Positions 55,844 through 64,000 of a stretch of DNA of 64,000 nucleotides are shown here, in pieces. A program made the translations under genes and the position numbers. The stretch lies in the NCBI GenBank assembly GCA_003223555.1, contig QHVM01000087.1, positions 36,115-100,114 on the forward strand, written 5' to 3'. How positions within the stretch are numbered: position 1 is the first letter of the stretch; every line of letters starts with the position of its first letter. The stretch is from Acidobacteriota bacterium (GTDB lineage: Bacteria > Acidobacteriota > Vicinamibacteria > Fen-336). The notes under the pieces are model-generated. The model did no database searches and was not told the origin of the DNA. It saw nothing but the letters and a program-made list of their open reading frames with translations.

Positions 55844-57451
55844 ATGCCCGTGATCGCCAGCCAGATCGATGTCGGCTCGGCCGAGTTCCGGGAGAACCGG
55901 TCCCACATGGACGCCCTGGAGTCGGAGCTGAAGGCCCACCTGGCTGTGGCGCGGGCGGGGGGCGGGGAAGAGGCCCAGCGGCGCCAGCGGGAGCAGGCCA
56001 AGCTCCCGGTGCGCGAGCGAGTGGAGCGGCTCCTCGACCCTGGCACCGCCTTCCTCGAGATCGGCGCCCTGGCCGCCGGTGGGATGTACGAAGGCGCCGC
56101 GCCCTCGGCCGGCCTGGTGACCGGCATCGGCCGCGTCAGCGGGCGCGAGGTGATGGTCGTCGCCAACGATCCCAGCGTGAAGGGCGGCACGTACTTTCCG
56201 CTCACGGTGAAGAAGCACCTCCGGGCCCAGGAGATCGCGGGCGAGAACCGCCTGCCCTGCGTGTACCTGGTGGACTCCGGGGGGGCCTTCCTGCCCCTCC
56301 AGGCCGAGGTCTTTCCCGACCGCGAGCACTTCGGCCGCATCTTCTACAACGAGGCTCGCCTGAGCGCGGCCGGGATCGCCCAGATCAGCGTCGTGCTCGG
56401 CTCCTGCACCGCGGGGGGCGCCTACGTCCCGGCCATGAGCGACGAGGCGGTGATCGTCAAGGGCCGGGGCACCATCTTCCTCGGCGGTCCGCCGCTCGTG
56501 AAGGCGGCCACGGGCGAGGAGGTGACGGCCGAGGAGCTGGGGGGCGCCGAGGTCCACACCCGGATCAGCGGCGTGGCCGACCATCTGGCCGTCGACGACG
56601 AGCATGCGCTCGACATCGCCCGCGACATCGTCTCCCGCCTCACCGCGCGCAAGGAGGTCCCGTGGGCGGTGCGGGAGGCCGAGGAGCCGGCCTGCGACCC
56701 GAAGGAGCTGGGCGGGGTCGTCCCGAAGAACCCCCGCAAGGCCTACGACGTCCGGGAGGTGATCGCGCGGGTGGTGGACGGCAGCCGCTTCAGCGAGTTC
56801 AAGGCCCTCTACGGCCCCACTCTCGTCACCGGTTTCGCCCAGGTCATGGGCTACCCGGTCGGGATCCTGGCCAACAACGGCGTGCTCTTCTCGGAGAGCG
56901 CCCTGAAGGCCACCCACTTCATCCAGATGTGCTGCCTGCGCAAGGTCCCGCTCGTCTTCCTCCAGAACATCACCGGCTTCATCGTCGGCCGGGAGTACGA
57001 GCGCCGCGGCATCTCGAAGGACGGGGCGAAGATGGTGCACGCGGTGGCCAACGCCCAGGTGCCGAAGTTCACCGTCGTCATCGGCGGCAGCTTCGGGGCG
57101 GGCAATTACGGCATGTGCGGGCGGGCCTACCAGCCGCGGCAGCTCTGGATGTGGCCGAACGCCCGCATCTCGGTCATGGGCGGAGAGCAGGCGGCCTCGG
57201 TCCTGGCCCAGGTCAAGCAGGAGCAGCTCGAGCGCCAGGGCCGGGGGATGAGCGCCGCCGAGGCCCACGCCTTCAAGGCGCCGATCCTCGCCAAGTACGA
57301 GGAGGAGGGCAGCCCCTATTACTCGAGCGCGCGGCTGTGGGACGACGGCGTGATCGCCCCCCACGACACCCGCGCCGTCCTCGCCCTCGGCATCTCCGCC
57401 GCCCTGAACGCTCCGATCCCCGAGCCGAGGTTCGGCATATTCCGGATGTAG
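55844..57451 (+). CDS. liuB: Methylcrotonyl-CoA carboxylase beta subunit (carboxyltransferase)
   Basis: Carboxyltransferase that adds CO2 from carboxybiotin to 3-methylcrotonyl-CoA in leucine degradation. The 535 residues match the family: N-terminal [77 protein letters not shown] and [18 protein letters not shown] 55844 gives the normal length; an in-frame ATG at 55808 would add 12 residues of no family sequence. The methylglutaconyl-CoA hydratase and a biotin carboxylase downstream support the assignment over propionyl- or acetyl-CoA carboxylase. Confidence 0.9.
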   Translation: MPVIASQIDVGSAEFRENRSHMDALESELKAHLAVARAGGGEEAQRRQREQAKLPVRERVERLLDPGTAFLEIGALAAGGMYEGAAPSAGLVTGIGRVSGREVMVVANDPSVKGGTYFPLTVKKHLRAQEIAGENRLPCVYLVDSGGAFLPLQAEVFPDREHFGRIFYNEARLSAAGIAQISVVLGSCTAGGAYVPAMSDEAVIVKGRGTIFLGGPPLVKAATGEEVTAEELGGAEVHTRISGVADHLAVDDEHALDIARDIVSRLTARKEVPWAVREAEEPACDPKELGGVVPKNPRKAYDVREVIARVVDGSRFSEFKALYGPTLVTGFAQVMGYPVGILANNGVLFSESALKATHFIQMCCLRKVPLVFLQNITGFIVGREYERRGISKDGAKMVHAVANAQVPKFTVVIGGSFGAGNYGMCGRAYQPRQLWMWPNARISVMGGEQAASVLAQVKQEQLERQGRGMSAAEAHAFKAPILAKYEEEGSPYYSSARLWDDGVIAPHDTRAVLALGISAALNAPIPEPRFGIFRM

Positions 57452-57491
57452 GCAGCGGCCAGGCGGCGCAGCGGGAACGCGGCGCGCCGCC

Positions 57492-57656
57492 ATGACCCAC
57501 CGCCCGTACCATGCCCTCCGGCACCGCGACTTCCGCGCGTTGTGGGCGGCGCAGCTCGTCCTCATTGAGCTGGGGGGCGCTAGCGGCGCGCCCCCCAGAC
57601 CCCCCCGCGGCTGCGCGGGAGTGAATCCCGCTACGCCGCGTGGCCGTTGCCCATGA
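57492..57656 (+). pseudogene. Duplicated 5' end of the MFS transporter gene, truncated by a repeat
   Basis: From ATG 57492, 69 bases (23 codons, THRPYHALRHRDFRALWAAQ) match the start of the intact MFS gene at 57653 with four mismatches, giving a single residue change. The frame then runs into the interspersed repeat (IELGGASGAPPRPPRG) and stops at TGA 57654-57656, overlapping the start of the intact gene. It is not a functional transporter; at most it makes a 54-residue peptide. Confidence 0.85.
57564..57650. repeat. Two-hairpin repeat module upstream of the MFS gene
   Basis: H1 GGGGGGCGC-TAGCGGC-GCGCCCCCC (57572-57596) and H2 GCGGGA-GTGAA-TCCCGC (57615-57631), joined by AGACCCCCCC. Compared with module B near 44.8 kb, the H1 stem has C and G in place of T and A at the paired position and the H2 stem differs at several paired positions, while the loops TAGCGGC and GTGAA are unchanged. 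The tail GTGGCCGTTGCCCAT ends in the MFS start codon. Confidence 0.9.
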
Positions 57657-58972
57657 CCCCGCGCCCGTACCACGCGCTCCGGCACCGCGACTTCCGCGCG
57701 TTGTGGGCGGCGCAGCTCGTCTCGCTCACCGGCTCCCAGATGCAGTCGGTGGCCCTCCACTGGCACGTCTACCTGCTCACGCGCTCGCCGCTCGCGCTCG
57801 GCCTGGTCGGCCTCACGCGGGTGCTGCCCGTCATCGCGTTCTCGCTGGGGGGCGGGATCGTGGCCGACCGCGCCGATCGCAAGAAGGTCATATTCGCCGC
57901 GCAGTCGGTGATGGCCGTCTTCTCCACGGCGCTGGCCGGCCTCACCTTCTCCGGGCGGGAGACGCTCATCGCCCTCTACGCGCTCAACGCCCTTCTCGCC
58001 GCCGCCTCCGCCTTCGACAACCCGGCCCGGCAGGCGCTCGTCCCCCGCCTGGTGCCCCGGGAGGACCTTCCGGGCGCGCTGTCGCTGAACCTCACGATGT
58101 TCCACGCGGCGCTCATCGTCGGCCCGGGCCTGGCCGGCCTGCTGATCGCCGGCCACGCGGGCATCGCCGTCGAGCCGGCTGGCCTGGCCGGGACGGGCGC
58201 CCTCCGCGGCACGGGGACCCTCGCGTTCATCTATGCCCTCAACGCGCTCTCGTTCGTGGCCGTGCTGGTCGCCCTCATGACGATGCGCACTTCGGGCGTG
58301 GTCGTGGTCGAGGGCGGCGGCCAGCACGAGCCGCCCCTGGCCGCGCTGCGGGCCGGCCTGCGCTTCGTCCTCACCACGCCGATCATGGTCTGGACGATGG
58401 GCCTGGACTTCTTCGCCACCTTCTTCGCCGGCTCGATGTCGCTCCTGCCCATCTTCGCCGACCAGGTCTTGCGGGTCGGCGCGGCCGGCTACGGATGGCT
58501 CGTCGCCGCTCCGGCGGTGGGCGCCCTGCTGGGCTCGATCTACACCTCGATATGGCCGCTGCCGCGGAGGCAGGGCGTCGTGCTCCTGTGGTCGGTGGCC
58601 GCCTACGGCGGAGCCACGATCGCCTACGGCTTGTCGCGGAGCTACCCCCTCACGCTCGTCGCCCTGGCCGGCACCGGGCTGGCCGACCTGGTATCCACCG
58701 TCGTCCGCCAGACGCTGCGCCAGCTCCTCACTCCCGACCGTCTCCGCGGGCGCATGACCTCGGTGAACATGATCTTCTTCATGGGCGGCCCGCAGCTCGG
58801 CGAGATGGAGGCGGGGCTGGTGGCTTCGCTCTTCGCCTCCGCGGCCATGGGCGTGACCGTCTCGGTCGTCTCGGGCGGCCTGGCGACCGTCCTCATCGCG
58901 GCCGGGGTCGCGGCCGCGGCGCCGCTCGTGCGGCGCTACGAGCCCCCGCTGGCCACCGCCCGCCCGGCTTGA
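57653..58972 (+). CDS. MFS transporter (EntS/multidrug exporter-like)
   Basis: A 439-residue major facilitator with about 12 helices. The A-motif between helices 2 and 3 is GIVADRADRKKV, and AFDNPARQALVPRLV is typical of the enterobactin exporter-like branch. It starts at ATG 57653, whose preceding bases belong to the repeat. The first 23 codons are duplicated upstream. It lies between liuB and liuC, an unusual place, and may export an organic acid or toxic intermediate (inference only). Confidence 0.87.
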   Translation: MTPRPYHALRHRDFRALWAAQLVSLTGSQMQSVALHWHVYLLTRSPLALGLVGLTRVLPVIAFSLGGGIVADRADRKKVIFAAQSVMAVFSTALAGLTFSGRETLIALYALNALLAAASAFDNPARQALVPRLVPREDLPGALSLNLTMFHAALIVGPGLAGLLIAGHAGIAVEPAGLAGTGALRGTGTLAFIYALNALSFVAVLVALMTMRTSGVVVVEGGGQHEPPLAALRAGLRFVLTTPIMVWTMGLDFFATFFAGSMSLLPIFADQVLRVGAAGYGWLVAAPAVGALLGSIYTSIWPLPRRQGVVLLWSVAAYGGATIAYGLSRSYPLTLVALAGTGLADLVSTVVRQTLRQLLTPDRLRGRMTSVNMIFFMGGPQLGEMEAGLVASLFASAAMGVTVSVVSGGLATVLIAAGVAAAAPLVRRYEPPLATARPA

Positions 58973-59030
58973 CTGGCTGCGCGCCGACGGCCCGTGGCAT
59001 ACTCCCGCGATCTCCCTCGACTGAGGGGGC

Positions 59031-59164
59031 CTGGGGGCGCGGAGTGCCCCCGGCTCAAATAGCGAGCGCGGATTCACTCCGCGCGAGCGAAGGGGGTCTG
59101 GGGGGCGCGGAGTGCCCCCCGGCTCAAATAGCGAGCGCGGATTCACTCCGCGCGAGCGAAGGAC
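59031..59164 (-). repeat. Two tandem two-hairpin repeat modules before liuC (reverse orientation)
   Basis: Two 67-bp units start at 59031 and 59098. Read on the minus strand each has H1 (GGGGGC or GGGGGGC stem, loop ACTCCGC) and H2 GCGCGGA-GTGAA-TCCGCGC. On the plus strand H1 is at 59033-59051 and 59100-59120, and H2 at 59066-59084 and 59135-59153. The linker CAGACCCCC between H1 and H2 on the minus strand is the same as in the other modules, so the element is inserted in the opposite direction. The spacer upstream also holds GGCATACT (58996-59003), a possible -10 box. Confidence 0.9.
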
Positions 59165-59168
59165 GTTC

Positions 59169-59951
59169 GTGGACCTCGAGCGCCTGGAGGTGCAATTCGA
59201 CGGCCCGGTGGCGCGGATCTGGCTGAACCGGCCCCAGTCCCGCAACGCGTTCGACGGGCTGATGGTCACCGAGCTGCGCAAGACGCTTTTCGACCTGCGC
59301 ACGGTGGACGGGGTCAGGGTCGTCGTGCTCGGCGGCCGGGGGCCGTCCTTCTGCGCCGGCGCCGACCTGCAGTGGATGCGGGCCACCGCCTCTTTCTCCC
59401 TCGAGGAGAACCTCCGGGAGGCGCAGGCGCTGGCCGACCTCTTCTTCACCGTGTACGAATCGCCCAAGCCGGTGGTGGCCCGCGTGCACGGAGCCGCCCT
59501 CGGGGGCGGGGCGGGCCTGGTGGCCGCGTGCGACATTCCCGTCGCCGCCCTGGGCACGCAGTTCGGCTTCACCGAGGTGCGCCTGGGGATCCTGCCCGCG
59601 GTCATCTCGCCCTACGTCATCGCCAAGATCGGCGAGTCCTCGGCGCGCGAGCTGTTCCTGACCGGCGAGCGCTTCGAGTCGGTGCGGGCGCAGGAGATCG
59701 GCCTCGTGCGGGCGGCGGTGCCCGAGGCGGATCTGGACGCGGCGGTAGAAGGCCGCGTGCAGGAGCTGCTGAAGGCGGGGCCGCGCGCGATCGCCGAGGC
59801 CAAGGCCCTCATCCGCGAGGTGGCCTTCCGGCGGGTGGAGGACGTGCAGCGGTACACGGTGGAGCGCATCGCCGAGGTCCGCGCCTCGCCCGAAGGGCAG
59901 GAAGGCATGCGCGCCTTCCTGGAGAAGCGCAAGCCCTACTGGGTCCCTTGA
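59169..59951 (+). CDS. liuC: Methylglutaconyl-CoA hydratase-like crotonase
   Basis: Enoyl-CoA hydratase/isomerase family protein, 260 residues, best matching the leucine-pathway hydratase. The oxyanion region is SFCAGADLQWMRATASFSLE near residue 60 and the second block GAALGGGAGLVAACDI near 115. The FCAGADLxWM pattern with EENLREA is typical of LiuC. GTG 59169, only 5 bp after the repeat, gives a natural N-terminus (DLERLEVQFDGPVARIWLNR); the frame is open through the repeat, but those residues are repeat-derived. Its stop overlaps the next gene (TTGA). Confidence 0.85.
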   Translation: MDLERLEVQFDGPVARIWLNRPQSRNAFDGLMVTELRKTLFDLRTVDGVRVVVLGGRGPSFCAGADLQWMRATASFSLEENLREAQALADLFFTVYESPKPVVARVHGAALGGGAGLVAACDIPVAALGTQFGFTEVRLGILPAVISPYVIAKIGESSARELFLTGERFESVRAQEIGLVRAAVPEADLDAAVEGRVQELLKAGPRAIAEAKALIREVAFRRVEDVQRYTVERIAEVRASPEGQEGMRAFLEKRKPYWVP

Positions 59952-61516
59952 GCACCACGTCCGCGCCCGGCGCGCTCCGCGGCCGCGGGCCCCTCGTCAT
60001 CGCCCTCGCCGTGCTCGGGGCCGCGCTGGCGGCCGTGGTCTCGTGGTCGCTCCGACACAGCGGCGGGGCGCTCGTCTACGCGCTCGACGACGCGTACATC
60101 CACATGGCGATGGCGCGCAACCTGGCCGAGCACGGCGTCTTCGGCGTCACCCGCTACGGCTTCACCTCGTCCTCCTCCTCGCCTCTGTGGACGCTGCTCC
60201 TGGCTGGATGCTTCGCCTTGCTCGGCGCACGGGCATGGCTGCCCCTCGGGCTGAACGTCGTGGCCGCCGCCCTCCTGCTGTTCGCGGCCGACGAGGTGCT
60301 CTCCGCCCATGGTGTGCGAGCGCGGACCCGCCTGGTCGCCTTGCTCGCTCTGATCCTCCTCACGCCGGCGCCCGCGCTGGTCATGGTGGGCCAGGAGCAC
60401 CTCCTCCACGCCACCTTGACGGTCGCCTTCGCCGGCCTGATGGCCTCCGAGCCGCGGGCGGCGCTGCTGCTGGTGGCTCCACTCGTCACCGCAGCGCGGT
60501 ACGAAGGGCTGTTCCTCGTCCTTCTCGCCTGCCTGGTCCTCGCCGCCCGGCGCCGCTTCGGCCTCGCGCTGGCCCTCGGCCTGGCCTCACTCGTGCCGCC
60601 GGTCATCTACGGCCTCGTCTCGGTCGCCCACGGCTGGTACCCGCTGCCGAACCCGGTCATCCTCAAGGGCGCTCTCGGCGAAGGCCTGGCCGGCCGGGGC
60701 CGGCTGGCCCTCGTTCCGTTCCTCGGCGGCTGGGCGGAGCTGCTCCGCACTCCGCACCTGCTCGCCCTGGCCGCGCTGGCCGCGGTCGCCCTCGGGGCCC
60801 GTTGGCGGCTGGCCTCCTCGCGAGAAGGGACGATGCTGGTGCTGTTCCTCGGCACGACGGTGCTACACCTGCAGTATGCGAAGACGGGCTGGTTCTATCG
60901 GTACGAGGCCTACCTGGTGGCCTTCGGCATCGTGGCCCTCACGGCTGCCCTGGCCGGCCCCGGCAACCGCGCTCGGCGCCCCTGGCTTCCGGCCGCCCTG
61001 GCGGCGGGAGCGACGATAGTCTGTGCGATCCGCGGTGCGCGCTCGTTCGTCGAGACCCCCCGCGCGGTGGGCAACATCTACGAGCAGCAGATCCAGATGG
61101 GCCGCTTCCTGGCCCGCTTCTACCCGGAGCAGGCGGTGGCGGCCAACGACATCGGAGCCATCGACGACCTGGCCGACCTCAGGGTGCTGGACCTGTGGGG
61201 GCTGGCCAGCCGCGAGGTCGCGGAGGCGAAGCTGTCGGGACGGTACACCACACGCTGGATCGCTTCTCAGGCCCGCGATCGAGGGGTGCGGGTGGCCGTC
61301 CTGTACGAGCGCTGGCTGGACGCGGCGGGCGGCGTTCCGCCGGAGTGGGCGCGGGCCGGGCGATGGCGGGTGTCGGGCAACGTCGTCCTCGGCGACCGGA
61401 CCGTCTCCTTCTACGCCGTCGACCCGGCCGAGGCCGCCCCCCTCGCCGAACACCTCCGGTCCTTCGCCCCCGAGCTTCCTCCGGGCGTCTCGCAGCTGGG
61501 GCCGTACACCCGCTGA
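59948..61516 (+). CDS. Multi-spanning membrane protein, GT-C glycosyltransferase-like
   Basis: A 522-residue polytopic membrane protein. The first periplasmic loop holds YALDDAYIHMAMARNLAEHG with two acidic residues, the GT-C type of motif, and RYGFTSSSSSPLW follows. About ten helices come next, and residues 370-522 form a soluble C-terminal domain (DIGAIDDLADLRVLDLWGLA). This resembles membrane mannosyl- or arabinosyltransferase-like proteins; the substrate is unknown. The TTG start overlaps the liuC stop. It does not fit the leucine pathway functionally. Confidence 0.78.
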   Translation: MSTTSAPGALRGRGPLVIALAVLGAALAAVVSWSLRHSGGALVYALDDAYIHMAMARNLAEHGVFGVTRYGFTSSSSSPLWTLLLAGCFALLGARAWLPLGLNVVAAALLLFAADEVLSAHGVRARTRLVALLALILLTPAPALVMVGQEHLLHATLTVAFAGLMASEPRAALLLVAPLVTAARYEGLFLVLLACLVLAARRRFGLALALGLASLVPPVIYGLVSVAHGWYPLPNPVILKGALGEGLAGRGRLALVPFLGGWAELLRTPHLLALAALAAVALGARWRLASSREGTMLVLFLGTTVLHLQYAKTGWFYRYEAYLVAFGIVALTAALAGPGNRARRPWLPAALAAGATIVCAIRGARSFVETPRAVGNIYEQQIQMGRFLARFYPEQAVAANDIGAIDDLADLRVLDLWGLASREVAEAKLSGRYTTRWIASQARDRGVRVAVLYERWLDAAGGVPPEWARAGRWRVSGNVVLGDRTVSFYAVDPAEAAPLAEHLRSFAPELPPGVSQLGPYTR

Positions 61517-61521
61517 GGCGT

Positions 61522-61551
61522 TTGACGGGCGGACCTCGTCGGCCATAGGCT
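61522..61551 (+). promoter_or_regulatory. Candidate promoter of the secreted DUF4440 gene
   Basis: TTGACG (61522-61527), an 18-bp spacer and TAGGCT (61546-61551) lie about 50 bp before ATG 61608, just after the stop of the membrane protein. The -35 box is near consensus, the -10 box moderate. Confidence 0.55.
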
Positions 61552-61607
61552 AGCCAGCACTCCCGACTCTCTTTCGAGCCGGCTTGTCTCCGGAAGGAGG
61601 TCGTCCC

Positions 61608-62099
61608 ATGAAACGAATCCTCGTCATCGTCGCCGCGTTCTCCGCGGCGACCGCGCTCGCCACCTGGGCGCATGCACAAGCCGCGACCGCGAAGAAGCCG
61701 ACCAGGACCCCCGCATCCACCGGCGCCGCCACCGAGGACCAGATCATGAAGATGGAGAAGGATCGCGCCGCCGCCGTGGTCCGGGGCGATGTGGCCGTGC
61801 TGGAAAAGCAGACGACCGATGACTACACCTTCATCAATCGAAATGGCCAGCTGGCGGGCAAGTCGGAGACCATGAGCGCCCTCAAGTCGGGTGACATAAA
61901 GATCACCGCCAACGACGTCTCCGACTTGAAGGTGCGTGTCTACGGCAACACCGCGATCGTGACCGGGCGCACCGATACCAAGGGCACCATGGCTGGAAGG
62001 GACATCAGCGGTCCGGTCCTGTTCACTCGCGTCTACGTCAAGAAGGACGGACGCTGGCAGTCCGTCGCGTTCCAGCAGACGCCGATCGTCAGCCCCTGA
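61608..62099 (+). CDS. Secreted DUF4440 (NTF2-like) protein
   Basis: A 163-residue protein with a signal peptide (LVIVAAFSAATALATWAHAQ) and an NTF2/SnoaL-like domain: EDQIMKMEKDRAAAVVRGD, TDDYTFINRNGQ, VYGNTAIVTGRTDTKG and FTRVYVKKDGRWQSVAFQQT. DUF4440 proteins form cone-shaped ligand pockets; no enzymatic role is established for this one. AAGGAGG lies 8 bp before ATG 61608. It converges with the minus-strand membrane protein downstream. Confidence 0.88.
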   Translation: MKRILVIVAAFSAATALATWAHAQAATAKKPTRTPASTGAATEDQIMKMEKDRAAAVVRGDVAVLEKQTTDDYTFINRNGQLAGKSETMSALKSGDIKITANDVSDLKVRVYGNTAIVTGRTDTKGTMAGRDISGPVLFTRVYVKKDGRWQSVAFQQTPIVSP

Positions 62100-62133
62100 G
62101 CGCTGGGCGCCCCGCTAGCGGCCGAGATCGGGC

Positions 62134-63483
62134 CTAGAAATCCTTCTCGGGCAGGGGCGGGAAGAAGAGCGTGCCGGGCGGGCCCGGTCGGAAGGGGCCG
62201 TCGCTGCGCGCATGACCAATGCGCGAACCCAGGGGGGGCAGGTCCTCCGCCGATCGCACGCCCTGGGAGGCGAGCCGGCTCGCCACCGCGGCGCGCCGGT
62301 CGGAGGGAATGGTCGCCCGCCCGGCGTATGGGCCATAGATCATCTGCGCGTTCCAGCGTACCGCTCGCGCGCTGTCGGGATGGAAGTTGAGGGCGAAGGC
62401 GCGCGACACGTAGGCACCGCCGGCCAGGCCGGAGGCGAGGAGGGCCGCGGCCGCCCCCCGTAGGACGGCGCCGCCCCGCCACAGCGTCCCCAGCGCGCTG
62501 ACATAGAAGAGCGCCGCGAAGGCCACCGGGAAGAAGAGCATGTCGTCGCGCCGGAACGTGAGGGCCGGAGCGCAGGCGAGCAGGGCGGCGGCGAGGAACG
62601 CGAGGGGCAGCCGCACCTCGGCGGGCCGCCGCCGCCCCAACAGCAAGACGAGCGCGACGAGCACGGCCGGCGCGGCGGTCCAGGTCCAGGACAAGGCGCG
62701 GCTCGCGGCATCGAAGGACTCGGGACCGACCAGGTTCAGCGTCCGCCCGGCGGCGACGAGGAAGCTTCTCGCGTCGGCACCGGGCGGGGCCGCCTCGGGC
62801 ACCACGCGCAGCCGGTACGCGAAGAGTCCCGCGGAGACGGGAACCAGGATGGCGGCGAAGGCGGCAAGCCACCGACGGCGCGGGCGGTCCGCGGCGAGCC
62901 CGGCGAGGAGAAGCAGGACCGGGACCAGGGCCAGGCCGTCTTCGCGCACGAGCACGGCGGCGGCGAAGGCCAGCAGCGACGCGGCCAGCCAGGGCCACGA
63001 CCACCGACCGAGCCCGGCGAGCACGGCGAGCAGCGCCGCGTCGAAGAGCAGTCCTTGCAGGAGATGGTTCCCGTCGGTGAGCCAGACGTAGTGGTAGACG
63101 CTGTACCGCGAGCAGAGCATCAACGATCCGGCGGCGACTGCGGCCGGAAGGGACGCACCGAGGCGGGAGGCGGCGAGGACGAGCAGGGCCGCATGGAGAG
63201 CGAAGAGGGCGATCAGGAAGAGGCGATGGGCCGCGACGTCCTCGCCGAAGAGCCGGCCGCGCAGGTCGTTGAAGAGCAGCGTCAGCGGCCGGAGACCCGG
63301 GTGCTCGATGCCGTCGGGGTCCCACGATCCTCGCCACGCGGCCGCCTTCTCGGCGGGGGTGAAGGCGCGCAGCAGGTGGAGGTCGTCGTAGACCATCGGC
63401 CAGCGGAGCGCCGGCCACGCGAGGACGAGCCCGACGAGGAAGAAGAGGAAGAAGCTGGCCGCCGCGGCGCGCAGCGCCCGCAT
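62134..63483 (-). CDS. Multi-spanning membrane protein of unknown function
   Basis: A 449-residue protein with about ten hydrophobic segments. The first large loop has WPMVYDDLHLLRAF with adjacent acidic residues and later HPGLRPLTLLFNDLRGRLFG, similar in style to GT-C or tetratricopeptide-free O-mannosyltransferase-like proteins, but no family is certain. The final 80 residues look soluble (LNFHPDSARAVRWNAQMIYG). ATG 63483 is divergent from the carboxylase alpha gene with only 33 bp between starts. Confidence 0.72.
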   Translation of the reverse strand: MRALRAAAASFFLFFLVGLVLAWPALRWPMVYDDLHLLRAFTPAEKAAAWRGSWDPDGIEHPGLRPLTLLFNDLRGRLFGEDVAAHRLFLIALFALHAALLVLAASRLGASLPAAVAAGSLMLCSRYSVYHYVWLTDGNHLLQGLLFDAALLAVLAGLGRWSWPWLAASLLAFAAAVLVREDGLALVPVLLLLAGLAADRPRRRWLAAFAAILVPVSAGLFAYRLRVVPEAAPPGADARSFLVAAGRTLNLVGPESFDAASRALSWTWTAAPAVLVALVLLLGRRRPAEVRLPLAFLAAALLACAPALTFRRDDMLFFPVAFAALFYVSALGTLWRGGAVLRGAAAALLASGLAGGAYVSRAFALNFHPDSARAVRWNAQMIYGPYAGRATIPSDRRAAVASRLASQGVRSAEDLPPLGSRIGHARSDGPFRPGPPGTLFFPPLPEKDF

Positions 63484-63516
63484 GTGCGCGGATGGTAGCA
63501 TGGGCCGGGAGCAGGC

Positions 63517-64000
63517 TTGTTTGGCAAGATCCTCATCGCCAACCGAGGCGAGATCGCGGTGCGCGTGGCCCAGACATGCCGCGCCATGGGCATTGCGACG
63601 GTGGCCGTCTACTCCGAGGCCGACCGTGACGCGCTCCACCCGCGGGAGGCGGACGAGGCGGTGCGGCTCGTTCCCGCCGACGCCGCCCGCTCCTACCTCG
63701 ACGTCGACGCCCTGGTCGCGGCGGCCCGCCGCACCGGGGCCGACGCCGTCCATCCCGGCTACGGGTTCCTGAGCCAGAGCGCCGACTTCGCCGAGGCGGT
63801 CGAGAGGGCCGGCCTGACCTTCATCGGACCGCCGCCGGCGGTGCACCGGGCGATGGGCGACAAGCGGGCGGCCCGCCGCCTGATGGCGGCCGCCGGCGTG
63901 CCCGTGGTTCCCGGCTACGACGGCGAGGACCAGTCCGATGGCGCGTTGCTCGCCGCCGCGCGGTCGATCGGCTGGCCCGTGATCCTCAAGCCGTCCCGAG
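63517..64000 (+). CDS. liuD: Biotin carboxylase, probable methylcrotonyl-CoA carboxylase alpha subunit (partial)
   Basis: The N-terminal part of a biotin carboxylase: FGKILIANRGEIAVRVAQTC, VYSEADRDALH, VHPGYGFLSQSADFAE and FIGPPPAVHRAMGDK, then the start of the ATP-grasp domain. The window ends after 161 codons. The TTG at 63517, six bases after GGGAG, is the only start in frame; nearby ATGs are in other frames. The other subunit (liuB) and the hydratase (liuC) are upstream on the same strand, which points to 3-methylcrotonyl-CoA as substrate; acetyl- or propionyl-CoA carboxylases share these motifs. Confidence 0.85.
   Translation, partial: MFGKILIANRGEIAVRVAQTCRAMGIATVAVYSEADRDALHPREADEAVRLVPADAARSYLDVDALVAAARRTGADAVHPGYGFLSQSADFAEAVERAGLTFIGPPPAVHRAMGDKRAARRLMAAAGVPVVPGYDGEDQSDGALLAAARSIGWPVILKPSR

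Noticed and set aside
59112..59168. Start of liuC inside the repeat
   Set aside because: The residues encoded there are repeat-derived and not part of the crotonase fold; GTG 59169 gives the family's normal N-terminus.

Overview
The window looks like chromosomal DNA from a GC-rich, Gram-negative, aerobic heterotroph, most likely an acidobacterium. This rests on a 1044-residue Oar-like TonB-dependent receptor with an N-terminal carboxypeptidase-regulatory domain, several secreted proteins with that group's style, a bactofilin, QueDEC and a leucine-degradation (liu) cluster. The taxonomic placement is inference. No rRNA, tRNA, CRISPR array, phage or transposase gene was seen.

Layout. 1-5490 (minus): UbiA-family prenyltransferase (cut by the left edge), two tandem paralogous GT-C-like membrane proteins and a secreted MBL-fold hydrolase. 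5578-8247 (plus): three tandem 97-bp repeats, a glycerol facilitator gene that has lost its second NPA motif, a diverged repeat copy, and glycerol kinase. 8295-23709 (minus): a tightly packed set running S9 peptidase (frameshifted), GH63 glycosidase, cupin, PHP-type phosphoesterase, dienelactone hydrolase, GT2, asparagine synthase, methyltransferase, a fused binding-protein/permease, a second permease and a GH38 glycosidase. The two glycosidase families and the importer suggest uptake and cleavage of mannosyl- or glucosyl-glycerate-like glycosides. 23829-33628 (plus): DUF349/HEAT protein, small membrane and secreted proteins, NicO metal transporter, UbiX, TonB receptor, Tat-type sugar isomerase-like protein and secreted cupin. 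33528-41401 (minus): BNR-repeat secreted protein, phosphoesterase, RidA, a VapBC-type toxin-antitoxin pair, ClpB, an RlmI-like methyltransferase and bactofilin. 41500-53301 (plus): GlyA, DinG-like helicase, QueD-QueE-QueC, TPR protein, YggS-YggT-DivIVA-YggU, HutI, an ABC exporter and an ACT protein. 53246-55732 (minus): HAD hydrolase, CsbD-like protein, secreted unknown. 55844-64000: methylcrotonyl-CoA carboxylase beta subunit, MFS transporter, methylglutaconyl-CoA hydratase, membrane glycosyltransferase-like protein, secreted DUF4440 protein, a minus-strand membrane protein, and the start of a biotin carboxylase that fits the carboxylase alpha subunit.

The most unusual feature is a family of interspersed repeats built from two hairpins. 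H1 is a G-tract stem, usually with a 7-nt loop. H2 is a stem with a 5-nt GTGAA loop. The stems change by compensatory substitutions between copies while the loops stay fixed. Copies sit at the 3' end of dinG (its stop codon lies in an H2 loop), at the 5' end of the MFS gene (whose first 23 codons are duplicated around it) and directly before the hydratase gene; a lone H2-type hairpin separates glpK from the GH38 gene. Other points of note are a perfect 13-bp inverted repeat inside a consensus promoter with an apparently leaderless antitoxin start, a 15-bp perfect inverted repeat across the clpB stop codon, and three genes that look broken by small indels (glpF, the S9 peptidase, the phosphoesterase), which may be real or assembly errors.
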